From the NCBI RefSeq assembly GCF_021018805.1, contig NC_086251.1, positions 42,788,767 to 42,852,766 on the forward strand: DNA of 64,000 nucleotides, read 5' to 3'. A program made the position numbers and the translations under genes. Positions 36,776 through 49,682 of the stretch are shown here, one piece after another. The stretch is from Prinia subflava. Lineage: Eukaryota > Chordata > Aves > Passeriformes > Cisticolidae. The notes below the pieces were generated by a model. That model was not told the DNA's origin. It saw only the letters and a program-made list of their open reading frames with translations, and ran no database searches. Within the stretch, counting starts at the first letter, position 1, and every line of letters begins with the position of its first letter.

Positions 36776-39700
36776 AGAGTAGAATTGCTAATTAGACCAT
36801 AAGTTAGCCTGATTAGAGTCACCAATCTGAAAATAATTTGGGGAGTTTGGCTCTCAAACCTGTTGAATTCAGCTGGACAACAGAGAGTGAAAATTTAGAA
36901 TTGGAGGAGATGGAGGATGCTCAGTGAGAAGTTACATATTGGTAACTTTCTCAAGCATGTCTTAAAGATAAGGGCAACTAAATACTATAACTTAAAAAAC
37001 AGCTTTGCTGAGTCACAGAAGCATACTAAGATCATAGTGATTTGGTATAGTGGACAGCATTTTTTCAGAGTACACATCTGCCACTTCTAGTGTTGTATGT
37101 ATCTGGCAAAGTCAGACACTAGTACTTCAGTCTAAGTGCAGAAATAAAAAATTAGCTCCTAATTAGAAGCAAATGGGATATCTCACATGAAAGACTCATC
37201 CCTAAATATGCAGCCTCGGTTTAAAATACATTCTAGAGCTTGAAACTTACTCATTTTATCCAGGTTTGTCTTAGGATTCGTTGTGGTTCTGTGAATTGCT
37301 ATTAGATATTAAACAATCAAATCTCAGAGTACCTCACAGTATCTATCCAAACACCCTGTATGGCAATAAATATTATGCTATTGCTTCTTCTTGTACACTG
37401 TACAAACAAATACTGTGGTTTGCTTGATATTTATTTTACTTTCTCTTTTGACTGTAGTGTTTAGGTAGAATATGTCATCTAGGGTTATATAATATATCAT
37501 AATTTCAATAAAACCTGAGATGAATTGCCTTTCCTGTTTTATAGTATTTTCTCTTAGTATTTCAGAACTAATAATTGGGATTTTCAAATTTTGTCACAGT
37601 CTTCTCAATGAGTGAATAAACAAAAATATTAGGGATACTTTTTTATGCTGAGAAAATTTCTATTCTTCTTCTTAATATTTTTCTTTTAAATACTAAATTC
37701 TAAAGAATTGAAGTAATGTGAAGTCGTTCTTCTGGCACAGTCAAAGAATTAAGACTGTCTCCAGTGAGGTTCTTTGCTTGAAATACCTGAGTCTCAAAGA
37801 AAACAAGTGTACTCATTCCAAAAGAGACTAAAATCTTCTATATTTGTAGATTCTAGCAATTGGCAATATTGATTTTTGCCTTTTATAGGAAGCTTTAAAC
37901 TTACGAGCTTGTTCAGACCAACCCATCTTCTGTATGCTTGGATAAATTGCACTAATAGGTTCTAAATTAAATCTGTTTGCAATTAAAGCCTTTATCACCT
38001 CCTCTATGGTTGCATCAAAAAAGTAAAATAAAATTCTTGATCTTCATGTTAATGGGTAGCAGCAGGGTACAATAATAATTCACCACACATTTAGACATAC
38101 TGAGTACTACTCAAAAGCAATTAAACAAGGGCAATCGTCAGTATAATTTACCCCAGCTTGGTATCTGATGTAACCTTCTCATCAGAGGTTAACAACTGTT
38201 TCATACTACATCAGCTACAGCAAAATTAATTGTTTCTCTATTAAGCCTCTAGGAAGAACATCCTAAACAGTAACATGTTATGACAAAAAAAAACCAAAAC
38301 AAACGAACTTGATCTAATGCAAGCAATCTTACACATTGTTTGCAGTATCACTTGAATTTTATAGGATTTCAAAACTCACTGCAAGGAAAAGATAACTTGA
38401 TCATTGCTATGCAGCTGACTGAGGTGAAAATCATCTGTTCTAGAGAACATGAAAAACTAGTCCTGCACAGTTTTATTTTGGAAATAAATAGTGGGAAATT
38501 AAGGGCAATTTTGCCTTCTCCTATTTTACCAGGATACCACCGAGACAATTCTGAGGAGAAAATGCACTGGAATTTGGTTGAAACTCTAGCGTTCAAATCC
38601 TTGTGAGTTTCTGTCACCATAAGTTTTCAAGAAAGGGCCGCAGTTCCTCCTATTCAGAAACATTTTTCTAATAGTTATTATAATCCCTAAAACATACTTT
38701 TGCATGTACTTTTAGAACAGCTATATAAACACAATACATCACTTTAAAAGGTAGTTTAGACATGCTTATGAAATGAGAAAATTGAGGCTTTCGAGGTTAA
38801 ATGGCGTAACTATGGCTGTTGCCTCAGAACTGTCACTGGCTGGCTCCAAATGTTCATCTTTTCTTAAAACAGAAGTCTTCAAACTGCTCCCTTCCCACTC
38901 CAGAGAGGTTTAGCATCAGCAGCTGGGGGAAGGTAGTGCCCTGGGAAATCTGCTGTTGCCCACACATCTGAGAACTGATTTTACAGCACCAGGTGCTGTG
39001 GGGTGTATTGGTTGTTGCTTGTTTTTCCTCTCTAAGTGTGCATGGAGCCTGGGCTTGCTTAGCTTGTGTGTTGTTGGGATCAAGGCAGAAGTGGTGTTAT
39101 TTGTGCTAATAAGCTTCTCCCATTAGTTAACCTTTCAGTACATAAAGCATGATTGAACTGAAGGATTCCTGCTGGTTTGAAAGGCTTTTATGTTAAATAC
39201 ATGATACAGGCATTTTCTTCTTCCACCTCCTTATGTACAAGTGGGGTGGTGGGATGAAGAAACTGTAAAGACTTCAACAGTCTGAAAGCAAGTTGAAGTA
39301 AAGCTTATGTAGTGTGAATATTCTCTTAAGTATCTTGGCATACCTTCTTTTCTGCTACATTTAAATTCTTGGTGCTTTGTTTAAACAATTTCTAGCCTAC
39401 AGAAAAAGACTGCCTCGTATAACTGGTATAATTTGGGACAGCGCAAAGCATCAGCTGAGCATATTTTTACCTATACCTGATAATCAAGTATATTACTACA
39501 AATACATACATACTACAAAATTACAAATTTACTTTCAGTGCACACAGCCCTTGTTTTAGGCTATTCTTTATTCTTGTCAATTACTGATGTTATAAGTGCA
39601 GTTTCTGGAAGGTGGGTAATAGCAGTCATTAAGTATGGAAAAGTATCTTACACTGACTCAGGCTTCCTTTGCTATCTTATCATGTCTCTTCTTTTGTATT

Positions 39701-42700
39701 ATTTTTAGAAAATCTCATCTGAAATCCAGTACCATGTACAGGATTTCTGGTTTTGGATCATTAAACCTTTTTAGTATGATACTCCTCAGCCTTAAGAAGT
39801 GGTGGGATTAATTAAGTTTTGTAGGGAACCATGTTCATGCTCCTAATATGCTATCTAAACTAGCAGTAGGAATAGATCCCCTAACTTTGCACCCATTTCT
39901 CCCTTTTGTAGGAGGAAAGGGCCTGCTCTGTGTCTTTGGGTGCATTGCTAAGCAGTTCTTACAAACAGTCTTGTTACCAGCAGGTTATCTCTCATAGAAG
40001 GTGTGTTGTATAGAAAGGTGTTCAGAGAGACTAGGCCCTCAGTGAGCAATGATCTTTTGCTAGAACACTTCTGCTGTAACTCAGGTGAGCAGCACCTGTT
40101 GCAACATGGCAGATTAAGCAGCAGTATCTTCCCTACAGAAGAGAGAGGTTAATATAGACTTTCAGGAGTAGCATTGTATAATGAGCTGGGCAACGTGGAA
40201 AAAATTGGAATGTGCCAGAAGCTGTTTGAGCTATTGGGCTAGGAGACTGTCAAGGAGAAGCAGGGGTTCCCTTTGGGTGTGATTTTCTGTGTGGTGTTGT
40301 GCTAATGTACTGAAGCCTGTGTATAAGTTTATACTCTGCAGCATCCATCATTCCAGGGATCACTACTGGAGCTTGTTTTTTCACCCTAACGGTTTTGGGA
40401 AGGTTTTACAAGAAGAATTTAGTCCATTATTCTGTTACACTGAAAGGACTTTCCTGCAATGTGTTAAAATCCAGCTGTACTGATTCAGTCCAGTTGTGAG
40501 ACTAGAAAATTTTCTATTTGTAGTAATTATTTGAAGAACTTGTAAGTCTTTGCATGTATAGATTTTCTCTGTTTCTTTTAATGCAAACATTTACTTCTTA
40601 CTGTTGTGATCCTGCACCATATTCTTGTCTTCTCTCATCTGTGTTTCTGTGAAGGGAAGGAGGTTATGGTTTCTCATTTATATTTCTTTAAAACTTAACT
40701 TTTGGGGAGCCAAATTAACTATAATCCACCTACAATTGTTGCTATTTAACTACCTTAATATTTTTCAAAGGAGATTAACTCAATTTTGACTTCAATCTGT
40801 GGGTAAAAAGGCATATTGTTCCAACTGTTTTACATATTAGAAAATTGTTTTGCTTGGAACAGATTTTAAAATCTTCATTTGTTTTTATTCTGATCAGATT
40901 TTTTCCTGTGTTCTTTTTCTGATGGGAAAAAATCTGTTTGGTTTTGGGGCTTCACATATAGATGAGGTTTTTGGGGTTACAGGATGAGCATCTTGGTTTA
41001 GGAACACATTACAGGGAAAAGACTATCAATCTAGGTTATCAAGTCCACTCCTCTACTCTCATAGCTGCACCATTCCATCCTCTTTTCTGACTACATCAGA
41101 TCTACCTCAGCCCTTCTGGTTTTCTGGTTTTGCTATTTCTCTTGAAATGCTGTTATAAAATCATTTTTTTCCCTAAGATTTTAAAGTTTAACTTATTTTA
41201 ATGCCTATATGTATTCATACATGTCAGTCTAACCTTCATTTGTTTTGTGGCAGTGTTGCCCTTCAGCTCCTCTCTGTTTTTTGATGTTTACCTGTCTGTG
41301 ACATTTACAGAGAATTGCATTGCCTGTGCCTTGTGTCAGCAACTCCCCACCAATCTCCCCAGGCTCTTCTGGGCTATCTCTGTATTATAGTGGGTCATAA
41401 TATCCCATCATATCCCATCAGATATCCCAGGACTAATGTAAATTCAAACATACAAGTCTACAAGCTGCAGCTCCAGGCAGGTTTTACTGCTTTTACACCT
41501 GAATGTTCAGCTCTGTTTGGGAGGATTTATTCATGCAGCTGCAGCACCAAATATGAATTGCTACTTTCTTGTAGACCCAAGCTGGGTCTTTGCAAGCCAT
41601 CCTGGGTGTCTTTGGTTCTGAGCTTGGTTGGCTGTGTAGACACAGCTGGCTGCATCTGCACACAGATGTCATCCAATCACATTTGTTCCAAAATCCTTCT
41701 ACAGCAGAGTGGGATCACTGTAAAGGAGGTGTTCTCAACCAGAACCTTTCAGTTCCCTCCCAGTGTGGTGATATTCATCATAATGTCATTACTTATTACA
41801 TGTAATTATTTTCCCAGAACTTATTTTTCCAGCTTTCAGTGACAGCTGGTATTAAATGACAATGCTGGGTTGGAAGGCAGAAGGGTTGTTCTCTGGTTTC
41901 CTGTTGTCAGTCTAGAAAAAAAGGTATTTTGACACATTAGATGGCATGTTGACTCAGTTTATAAAACCTTTATCAGAGAGATCATCATGTGATATGTAGT
42001 GTGCAGCCTTGCAGTGATTCCCAAGATGGCTATTAATGGGCTTGTGAATAGAGAGTGGTAAATCTGGCCTTTGAGATAATTGAAAAGGCATCACTTGTAA
42101 TGTGAGCAGTGGCACTGAAGGATGATTGCTGCTCTTTAGGGACAGAGGTAATACATTGCTGCACACAATTCTGAAGCAGGACACCCAATATTGATTTACT
42201 TTGGCCATGTCCTGACATCTTTTGATCAGTTGCACAATGTATTTCCTGCTTGCCCTACTCTTATCCCCCTCCTCTCAGAAGAGCTCTTTGTTAGCAGGCT
42301 TATTTATTTCCTTAATGAAAAACTTAGATTACAAAACTGGGTGGGAAAAAAGGCTAGGAAAATAAGAGATTTACAGAGGCATAGGGAAGAAGTATTTTGC
42401 CTTTGAAAATGCAAAAATAGGCAAAACTAGGGATGCTTTGCCCATCTCATTTAGGTATTGCATAGTGCTTTCAGTATTGTTCTCTGCTTAACACCTTGCC
42501 CTTTTACACGTCATAATGACCAAAGTGATGATAATCCAGTGGATTTCTTAGTATTGCTACTGTGAGGTGTACGTGGTGCCTGATTCTTGTTTCTTTCTTC
42601 TTTGAGTTTCATTGTCTTCAATGAAAGTGGCAAATTGTAATTTTAAATAACTTTTGAATATATCAACATTAGGGAAAACAACTTTTTTTTTTTCTTCCCT

Positions 42701-42744
42701 GTGGGGGAATTGAGGAATTGTGAGTAAAAAATGCCTTCACTGAC
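36776..42744. other. Intron sequence, no recognised feature
   Basis: About 6 kb of AT-rich DNA. It contains the longest open frame in the window (41315-41842, 175 codons, opening on TTG), which has no recognisable domain and which I do not call a gene. Confidence 0.5.
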
Positions 42745-42935
42745 ATTCATAGGATTCACAGAATCACAGATTATCCTGAGCTGGAAGGGCTGCACAAGGA
42801 TCATCATTTTCCACTCCTGGCCCTGCATGGGACAACCCTAAGAATAATGCCGTGTGCCTGAGAGCATTATGCAGTGCAGCATTTGGTTCATGGTGCATCT
42901 TCCCCAGGGATTGCTGAAAAATTCCAGATTTGGAG
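42745..42935 (-). mobile_element. CR1 LINE 3'-end fragment, reverse orientation
   Basis: Begins with the CR1 terminal repeat in reverse ('cataggattcacagaatcac'), followed by 'agattatcctgagctggaag', 'cacaaggatcatcattttcc', 'cactcctggccctgcatggg', 'acaaccctaagaataatgcc' and 'gtgtgcctgagagcattatg', matching a common CR1 subfamily. It is about 190 bp, a strongly 5'-truncated copy on the minus strand. Confidence 0.88.
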
Positions 42936-43829
42936 CTACCCATGAAGATGGTGCTTGACAGTCAATGGATAGTTTCTGGTTCATTGAACATGAAAGAAAA
43001 AAAATTAGCTTGTTACAGAAGCTTTTTGGCTTTCACATTTGTACCTCTGTGTCAAAAGCCACCCTTTTCCTGGGAGAATGAGCTTCACTGCTTCTTTCCC
43101 AGAGCTGCTGATACAATAAGTAGTTTGGGGTCACTCATATCACCTGGGCAAGGCAAAGTCCAGAGAATACATTTGGGCTAGTTAAAGAGCTCAAAGCTTT
43201 AGCTGCTGAGCATTGTTCAGGACTTTTTAAGAAGTCATTAAAAATTAATCTTGATGTGTTTTTTTTACTCAAGTACAACTAGAACCATTTTTTTTTTGTG
43301 TTTCTTATCTACTGGAGTAGGTGATAAGTTTGTGAAACCAGTCAAATATGGGGCAGAGTGAATTCATCTGTAAGCAGGGCCGTGCTCTCTGGTGAGATTG
43401 TTGCATTCTGTCTTTTGTCAGGTATGATGGTTAGTGACGCTGACTCTGTTCACTTGAAGTATATTTTTGACAAATGGGAGAGTGGAAGGGAGAAAGTTGT
43501 TCTTGTCACTTGCTTAAAATAAGAACAAAAAAAATTACTTCCTCCATAATTTGGGACTTTTGGTTTGTCTTGCCTGGAGTAAAGAGCCTGTGGTCCACAT
43601 CACTACCAAACTGCACTATCTCAGGTGTATAAATTAGGTACAGAGATGACTGGGCCCCTAAAAATGATAGCATAAGTGGGCAGATACCTGCAAAAGTAAA
43701 TTAATCTGCTTCAAATTTGAGGTATGCACAGATGTGAATGTGCCTTGTTTAATAGTACTGGGAGGAACAAGAGAGGTGTTATGCACCTATCTGAATTATT
43801 ACATCATACGTGTAAAACCATGTATTGGG
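42936..43829. other. Intron sequence, no recognised feature
   Basis: AT-rich sequence with short T and A runs. Nothing specific is visible. Confidence 0.5.
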
Positions 43830-44640
43830 TGTAAATGTGGGCAAGGTGGAAGCTGCAGGGTGGCTTCTGTGGGACAAGAGCAAGGTATGCCCCATGCCAG
43901 ATTCATTTGGCTTCAAAATGGACCCATTACAGACACAGCTGAGCCCATCAGCCAAGCCAGTGTCACCTGTGGAAGCACACTCAGGAAAGGGCAGAAAAAT
44001 CCAAGAAGGGGGTGGGATTTCAGGAAGGGGTGATCAACATCAGAGGCAACACCAAGGTGAGAGGAGGAGAAGGTGCTCCGTGGCACAGCAGATTATCTGC
44101 TGTAGCCTGTGGAAGAGCCCATGCTGGAACAGATGGATATTCCCAAAAAATGGCCTGTGGAGAGTCCACTCTGGAGTAGAGCAAAAGTGTGAGAAAGAAG
44201 TAGCAGCAGAGAGGAACTGCTGTGTACTGACTATAGCCCACCCCATCCGTGTTTGTTGCCTCATTGAGGGGACTGTGTGTAGCTTGTGATAATAACAAAG
44301 GCAGGGGACTGGAATCTGCAGTGAAGGAATCAAGTTGAGCCTGGGAAAGGGGCTGGAGAAGTGTTTTACTTCTGGTTTAATGTTGGTCTTGTTGTTTCTT
44401 GCTAACCCAGCTAGTAAATAAATAAATAAATATACATTAACTAGTAGTAAATGAATTTCCCTTAGCTGCATCTGTTTTGTCCCCAACAGTAATTGGAAAG
44501 TGATTTCCCTGTCTTTATCTTGAGCCTTGAACCATGAGCCTTCTTGTTCCTAGTCTTCAGCAGAAGGGAGGATAAAGGAAGGAAGGAAAGTGAGCAAGCA
44601 GCTGGGTGAGAGTTTGGCTGCCAGCCAGGTCTAAGCCACA
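43830..44640 (+). mobile_element. Solo ERVL-like LTR, about 810 bp
   Basis: Starts TGTAAATGTGGGCAAGGTGG and ends CAGCCAGGTCTAAGCCACA, with TG/CA termini. Landmarks of the family in order: 'gtggaagctgcagggtggct', 'ggcttcaaaatggacccatt', 'cagctgagcccatcagccaa', 'ggcaacaccaaggtgagagg', 'gaggagaaggtgctccgtgg', 'tggaagagcccatgctggaa', 'caagttgagcctgggaaagg', an AAATAAATAAATAAAT stretch at the polyadenylation region, and 'acagtaattggaaagtgatt'. It belongs to the same family as 4389-5146 but keeps the 5' half missing there. No retroviral genes adjoin it. Open frames on both strands inside it are not genes. Confidence 0.8.
44413..44434. repeat. (AAAT)n microsatellite inside the LTR
   Basis: AGTAAATAAATAAATAAATA lies in the AT-rich part of the LTR, where AATAAA polyadenylation signals are also expected. 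Confidence 0.9.
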
Positions 44641-47600
44641 GCCAGTACAAAGCATTAGGGGGACAGTTTTGAGCAAATGGGAGACTAGAATTCCTTCAAT
44701 TCTTTTGTTAGTAAACCTGAATGTGCTCAGTATGGAACGGCTACATTTGATTTTAAAGAGAGCTTTGAATCTAGCAAGTCAAGATAGTTGAAGCTGTCTG
44801 CCTCAAAGACAGTAAATTTAGGCTTCAAGATGTCACTGCATCTCATGCTGTCCAGGTTGGTGCTTCTTATGATTTATGCCTCCTGCCTCCCTTCCCATGT
44901 CAGAGCTGTTAGCAGAGTATGGCTGGTGTGCTTGGAAATGTGTTATAAGTACTGACTCAAAGATTATAGAAAATTTGGAAGAAGCCGTAGAATATAACTA
45001 TAGTAATTTAGAAGCTTAAGAGAAAATAGAACCCTCATAGGATCTGGAATTAATTTTCAGAGTATAAAAGGACTACTACTTGAAGGAAAGAGGATGCTTT
45101 ATTGTACTAACACAGCTCCGTTGTCTTACTTTTTTGAAAGGGCTTTGATTATTTTTGATAGAAACAGACTATTCTTTTGAGAATTTTCGCTGAGATTAAT
45201 ATTAGATCTGAAGGTTTGTAATGGCAGTATCTTACTAAAAACCCTGGTAGTTTTTGTTGTTGAATTTCTCTGTTGCTTATGTCCTCTTTGTTTGACTGAT
45301 AGAAGTATCTAAACACGTTAAGACCAGCATGAAGAAGCATATCCTTTTAGCCTGTGTGTATGCCAACTTATTGTCAGTTTCTGCCCCCACATTTGGAGTG
45401 CTGGAGGATTCCTTCAGGCTTTGAAAGCTTGTTGAAGAGTTGCCAAACTGAGCAAAAGTATGATTTAGTATAGATGGAGTATAGTCTTCAAAATATGGAG
45501 GTGGGGCGACAGGCGACAGTGATGGTCCATTTAGAAGAATGAAATGGACATTTCTCAAAGGTCCACTAAAAACTTGCAAATTAGTGTCTAAAATGGTCCA
45601 GGAATTCCTGAAACTTTATCTGAACAAGAATGACAAAAGTCAGCAGAAAAGTATTTGCAAACAATAATTTATTCCAAGTGGAAGGTAAGATAAAAGAGAG
45701 ATATAAGATTAATACAATGGTGGGGTATAATCTGTAAAACTTCTGTAAACTTCTGCCTTGGAAAATGTTCTGTCTACTCTGAACAATCAAGCAGTGAAAT
45801 AACCTGAGGGTGAGTTTTCTCCTGAGGATAAAAGCTAAACTTTAAGGCAGTAAGTATTACCAAACATAAAATTTGTTCTGCAGATCTGATGCAAAAAGAA
45901 ATAGAAAAATTTCTGAAACAGAAGGCATAATAATGCACACTCAGTAGAGTTTGGGGTTTTTTAGGTAGATTTAAGTTATTTTTAATGACCTTTGAGGAGA
46001 GGAATATGATATCATTTTGCTAGTTCATGACAATTTTGTATACTGGTTTATTGCAAAAAGTGGCTACTTCAGTATGTGATAGTATATAATAAACTTACAA
46101 TCATTCAAGTTAGAAGTTAAAACTGATCTATGATGAGGTAAACCATAAAAGCCAAAAAAGCATCCTTAAGTTTTGAAAAATGGCAATGGAAAAATACCCT
46201 TCATCTAGCAGGAATGAAGAATCCTAGAGAAGGAAAAGACCAAGGTAATCATCATTCCTTCTGAAGACAGATTCTGTGTTGCATTTCCTAAGTCATTTTC
46301 CTTTACTCTACAGTTAACAAACGATGATGATTTTAGCACTTTGTGTAAGTGATGATTTCACAACTGAGTAGGCTTTCATCTTTAACGTGGCAATAAAACC
46401 TTAATATAAATTGTTGAAAAGGCATGTTTCTATTAACATTTCTTAATTAAACATTTTTCTTCAATGATAGATTTATTTTGCAAGGGAAATAAATTTCATG
46501 TATGTGAGGACAATTAATAGAAACTCTGCTCTCATTTTCTCAAGATAATTTTCTCTGCTAATATTCTGACATCTTTCAATATTGTCTATGAGTATTCAAA
46601 ACTACCTGTCTGTGGCAAACTTCTGGTAGTTTCTTGATGTCATTGGATGCATCTATTATTTGACTGATATATTTACTTTAAAACAGCTGTCGCTGTAATT
46701 TTTCTTTATGAAAATGCAAATCTAGATTAAAATCTTTTGTGTCTCATGGTTCAGTCCTTCATTACCAGCAACACTCAGTGACTCAGATGCAAGGTGAGAG
46801 TCCACTGCAATGCAGTGGTCAGGAAGGTTCTGGAGGTGTGAAGTAGTTTTGTCTTCTGTCTTTCATCACTTCAAATTTTTCCTAAGAAGTCTTCTGTCTG
46901 GAAATGTGTTTGTTTTCCTCCTTTGCTTGTGGGGTCTAATCATATAACCAGAGTGATACAGTTGCTAAGAGATGTCATCAGCCCTAAAAACCTATCACTG
47001 ACTTATGAATACTTCTGGATATGGGAAAAGAGAACAGGGGACCAACTGATTAATAATTGATAGCCTTCATTAATGGCTTCAGCTTTTCTAATTAACCTTC
47101 TGTTTCATCTGAATCCTGTCTACATTTTCAGGTCAAGCACTTAGGGTGGGATACACTGAACTGTCAAAATGAAATATGAAGTGATGGGCTGGGAACTCCA
47201 GAGCAGGTTACACGCAGTACTGGGAGACTGAGACAAGTTCTGCTTAAAATTCACAGTTGTACTCCAACCTCATTACATACACTTCTAGTATAACAGCTTT
47301 TTGGATCAGTTCATCTGTAATGTTACAGCAGGTTTCTAAATGATAGAAAGGAGAATATTTACTCATCTTGGAGTCCTTTGTGGGATTCCTTGTGAGAGCC
47401 TTGTGTGTGCCATGAGAGGGGCTGCAATGCTTACATTGTGCACAAACCTTTCCACGGAGCTCCGTGCCCAGCCCAATGCAGAGTATGCACAGTTACATTC
47501 TTCCTCACTGTTACATTTTTTTTCTTCTGCTGAGTATTCTCAAAACATATATTAATGGTTTCCATGTCATTTTATCAAACTGCATGCTTTTAGAGAGCCC

Positions 47601-49098
47601 TTCTTGTTCCTGCTCAGTGCTCACACACACTGAGTAGATGTAGAGGAGTACAAGGGCTACTGCCGACTTGGGTTGTTGCTTACTAGGTGGCATTGAAAAC
47701 AAAGAAAAAATAACCAGTAATTGCTGTGCCATCTTTTGTTTAATCTTACTGGGCTGTGTTTGTATTTGTTTAAAAACAATCCTTGTTGTTGTATTTTTTA
47801 ATACGGGTATAAATAAATGGGTTTTTTTTTAAAAAACCCCAGAAATGGATCTCAGGAAAACATACTTCAACAGTAATCAGCACTGCAGCAATAATAAGGA
47901 AATAGAAGTAAACAATGTATCAGTAAAGGGGCAATATAAGGAAACATGCATGTGGAAATAGTATCAAGAAACTGAAACAAATTCGCCTCAGGAAAATGAT
48001 GTGAATTCACAGTAATTATCACTCTGAAATTCAATCTAAGCTGAGTGTGGCCAAAGCAGACTGACCCAAGTGTAGTTTAATGGGAAATAGTTGATGCTTC
48101 AATAGCCTAAATGAAGAGCTGATTCAGGCACCATTCTGAAAGAAAGGCTGGTTGGAACTATTGACATTTCTGCTTCTCTCTGCAATTATAAGAAATATTA
48201 TTGCCACCTCTTGGAAAATTATTAAAATAATTGTCATCCCTTTGCTCTCCTCCTTCAACAGCAATCACTGGGTGCCTGCTTCCTTCTGTGTCTTGATGTG
48301 TTACGCTTTGAATCTTTTTTTGCCAGGGAAAAAGCTGGTCTCAGCATAATTGGGCCATTTCCCTGTCACAGTAGTTTCCTTTTGAATCTTGTTACTCTGC
48401 ACGGGTTGTAGTGAGGTCAATCATATTCAGTCAAATGGCTGAGCAGATAAAAAGTGTGCAAGAACAAAGTATCTGCCGTCCGTTCAGGTTGGAGTGAAAA
48501 TGTGAAAGGACAGTTTTGGGTAAAGGGGTGCCTTTCCTAGTTTTGGCAAAACTGTACCTACTTAGGACTCACACTCATCTGAATTTGTCCTGTAAAGAGA
48601 AACTCAAGTGACCTTGTGACATACGAGTCACCAATCATTATCAATAATATCATGCATGATGACTCCCTGATGGTTATTTCAAAGTTTAGCGTCTCTCTAT
48701 ACTCATTTGCTGTCACAGGCAAGTATATATTGATGCAACATCATGGCGTGGTACCACCCAAGCAATGCAAGATGACCTTGCAGTATTATACAAGTTGTTG
48801 CAACATCATAATGTAAAACTGTCTCAGATTGATGGGGGGCCATGGCCCAGCACAATGATGATTATTGATTCAACATCAGGGTTTGGGCTCATACCTGCTG
48901 TGCTGTTACCATCATTATTGACTCAGGAGCATGAGGCAAGGTCATTCTTAGAGATTACAGAACACTTTTGAGATCCACCCTCTTTGCATATTGATGCAAT
49001 GCTACTGTCTATTGTTATAGGCTAGTTCATCTCTTTGTGGAGATTATCCAATGTTTGGAGCAAAGTTTCCTCTTGCTTGTAAATTATTAATAAGACAT
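44641..49098. other. Intron sequence, no recognised feature
   Basis: About 4.4 kb of AT-rich DNA. A perfect 14-bp palindrome (CACGGAGCTCCGTG, 47453-47466) and a cluster of TGATGCAA / CATCAT motifs at 48640-49000 are the only structure noticed. Confidence 0.5.
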
Positions 49099-49682
49099 TG
49101 TAGCTTGATTGTCTTTAGCTTGGATAGAATTAATTTTCTTCCTAGTACCTGGTACAGTGCTATGCTTTGGGTTCAGTGTAGCAATAACATTGATAGTTCA
49201 CTGATGTGTAGTGCTTACCTTAAGTCAAGGACTTTTCAGCATCTCGTGCTCTGCCAGAGGGGAGGTGCACAAAAAGCCAGGAGCGAGCATGGCCAGGACA
49301 GCTGACAGGAAATGCCTGAAGGGATGTTCCATACCACAGAACTTCATGCTCTGTATATAAACTGGGAGGACTTGGCTGGGACAGGACAACCCCTGCTGGG
49401 GTTAGGTTGGACATCAGTCAGTGGGTGGTGAGCAATGGTATTGTGCATCTCTAGTCATTTTGGGGACTTTATTCCTCTCTCTTTTTGTTATCTCCCTTAT
49501 CATTACCGTTACAATTTTTTTAAAATATATTTTTTCCGTATTTCAGTTCTTAAACTGCTCTTATTTGAATCCACAGATTTTGCGGTTTTCCAGTTCTCGT
49601 CCCCAACCACTGAGGTGGAGGGGCTAAAAGTGAGTGAGCATCTGCATAGTGCTTGGTTGCTTGCTGAGGTTAAAACACAACA
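49099..49682 (+). mobile_element. Solo LTR of a common avian endogenous retrovirus family
   Basis: Follows the same consensus as 3837-4388 but in forward orientation: 'tggatagaattaattttctt', 'cctggtacagtgctatgctt', 'gtcaaggacttttcagcatc', 'aggacagctgacaggaaatg', 'gatgttccataccacagaac', TATATAA (49354-49360), 'gtgggtggtgagcaatggta', 'ttgtgcatctctagtcattt', a degenerate polyadenylation region ('cttaaactgctcttatttga') and the end GAGGTTAAAACACAACA. It may begin at 49099 or 49110. About 580 bp, no internal genes, no clear target duplication. Its promoter would point the same way as NRXN3. Confidence 0.85.
49354..49360 (+). promoter_or_regulatory. LTR TATA box
   Basis: TATATAA followed by ACTGGGAGG, at the position where this LTR family carries its TATA box. 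Activity is not known. Confidence 0.6.

Noticed and set aside
43734..44486. Several overlapping frames of 90-154 codons on both strands
   Set aside because: They fall mainly inside a solo LTR, which carries no viral genes.
46190..46260. Possible CR1 terminus ('aatcctagagaaggaaaaga')
   Set aside because: Similarity to the CR1 end is limited to one phrase without the neighbouring conserved text.
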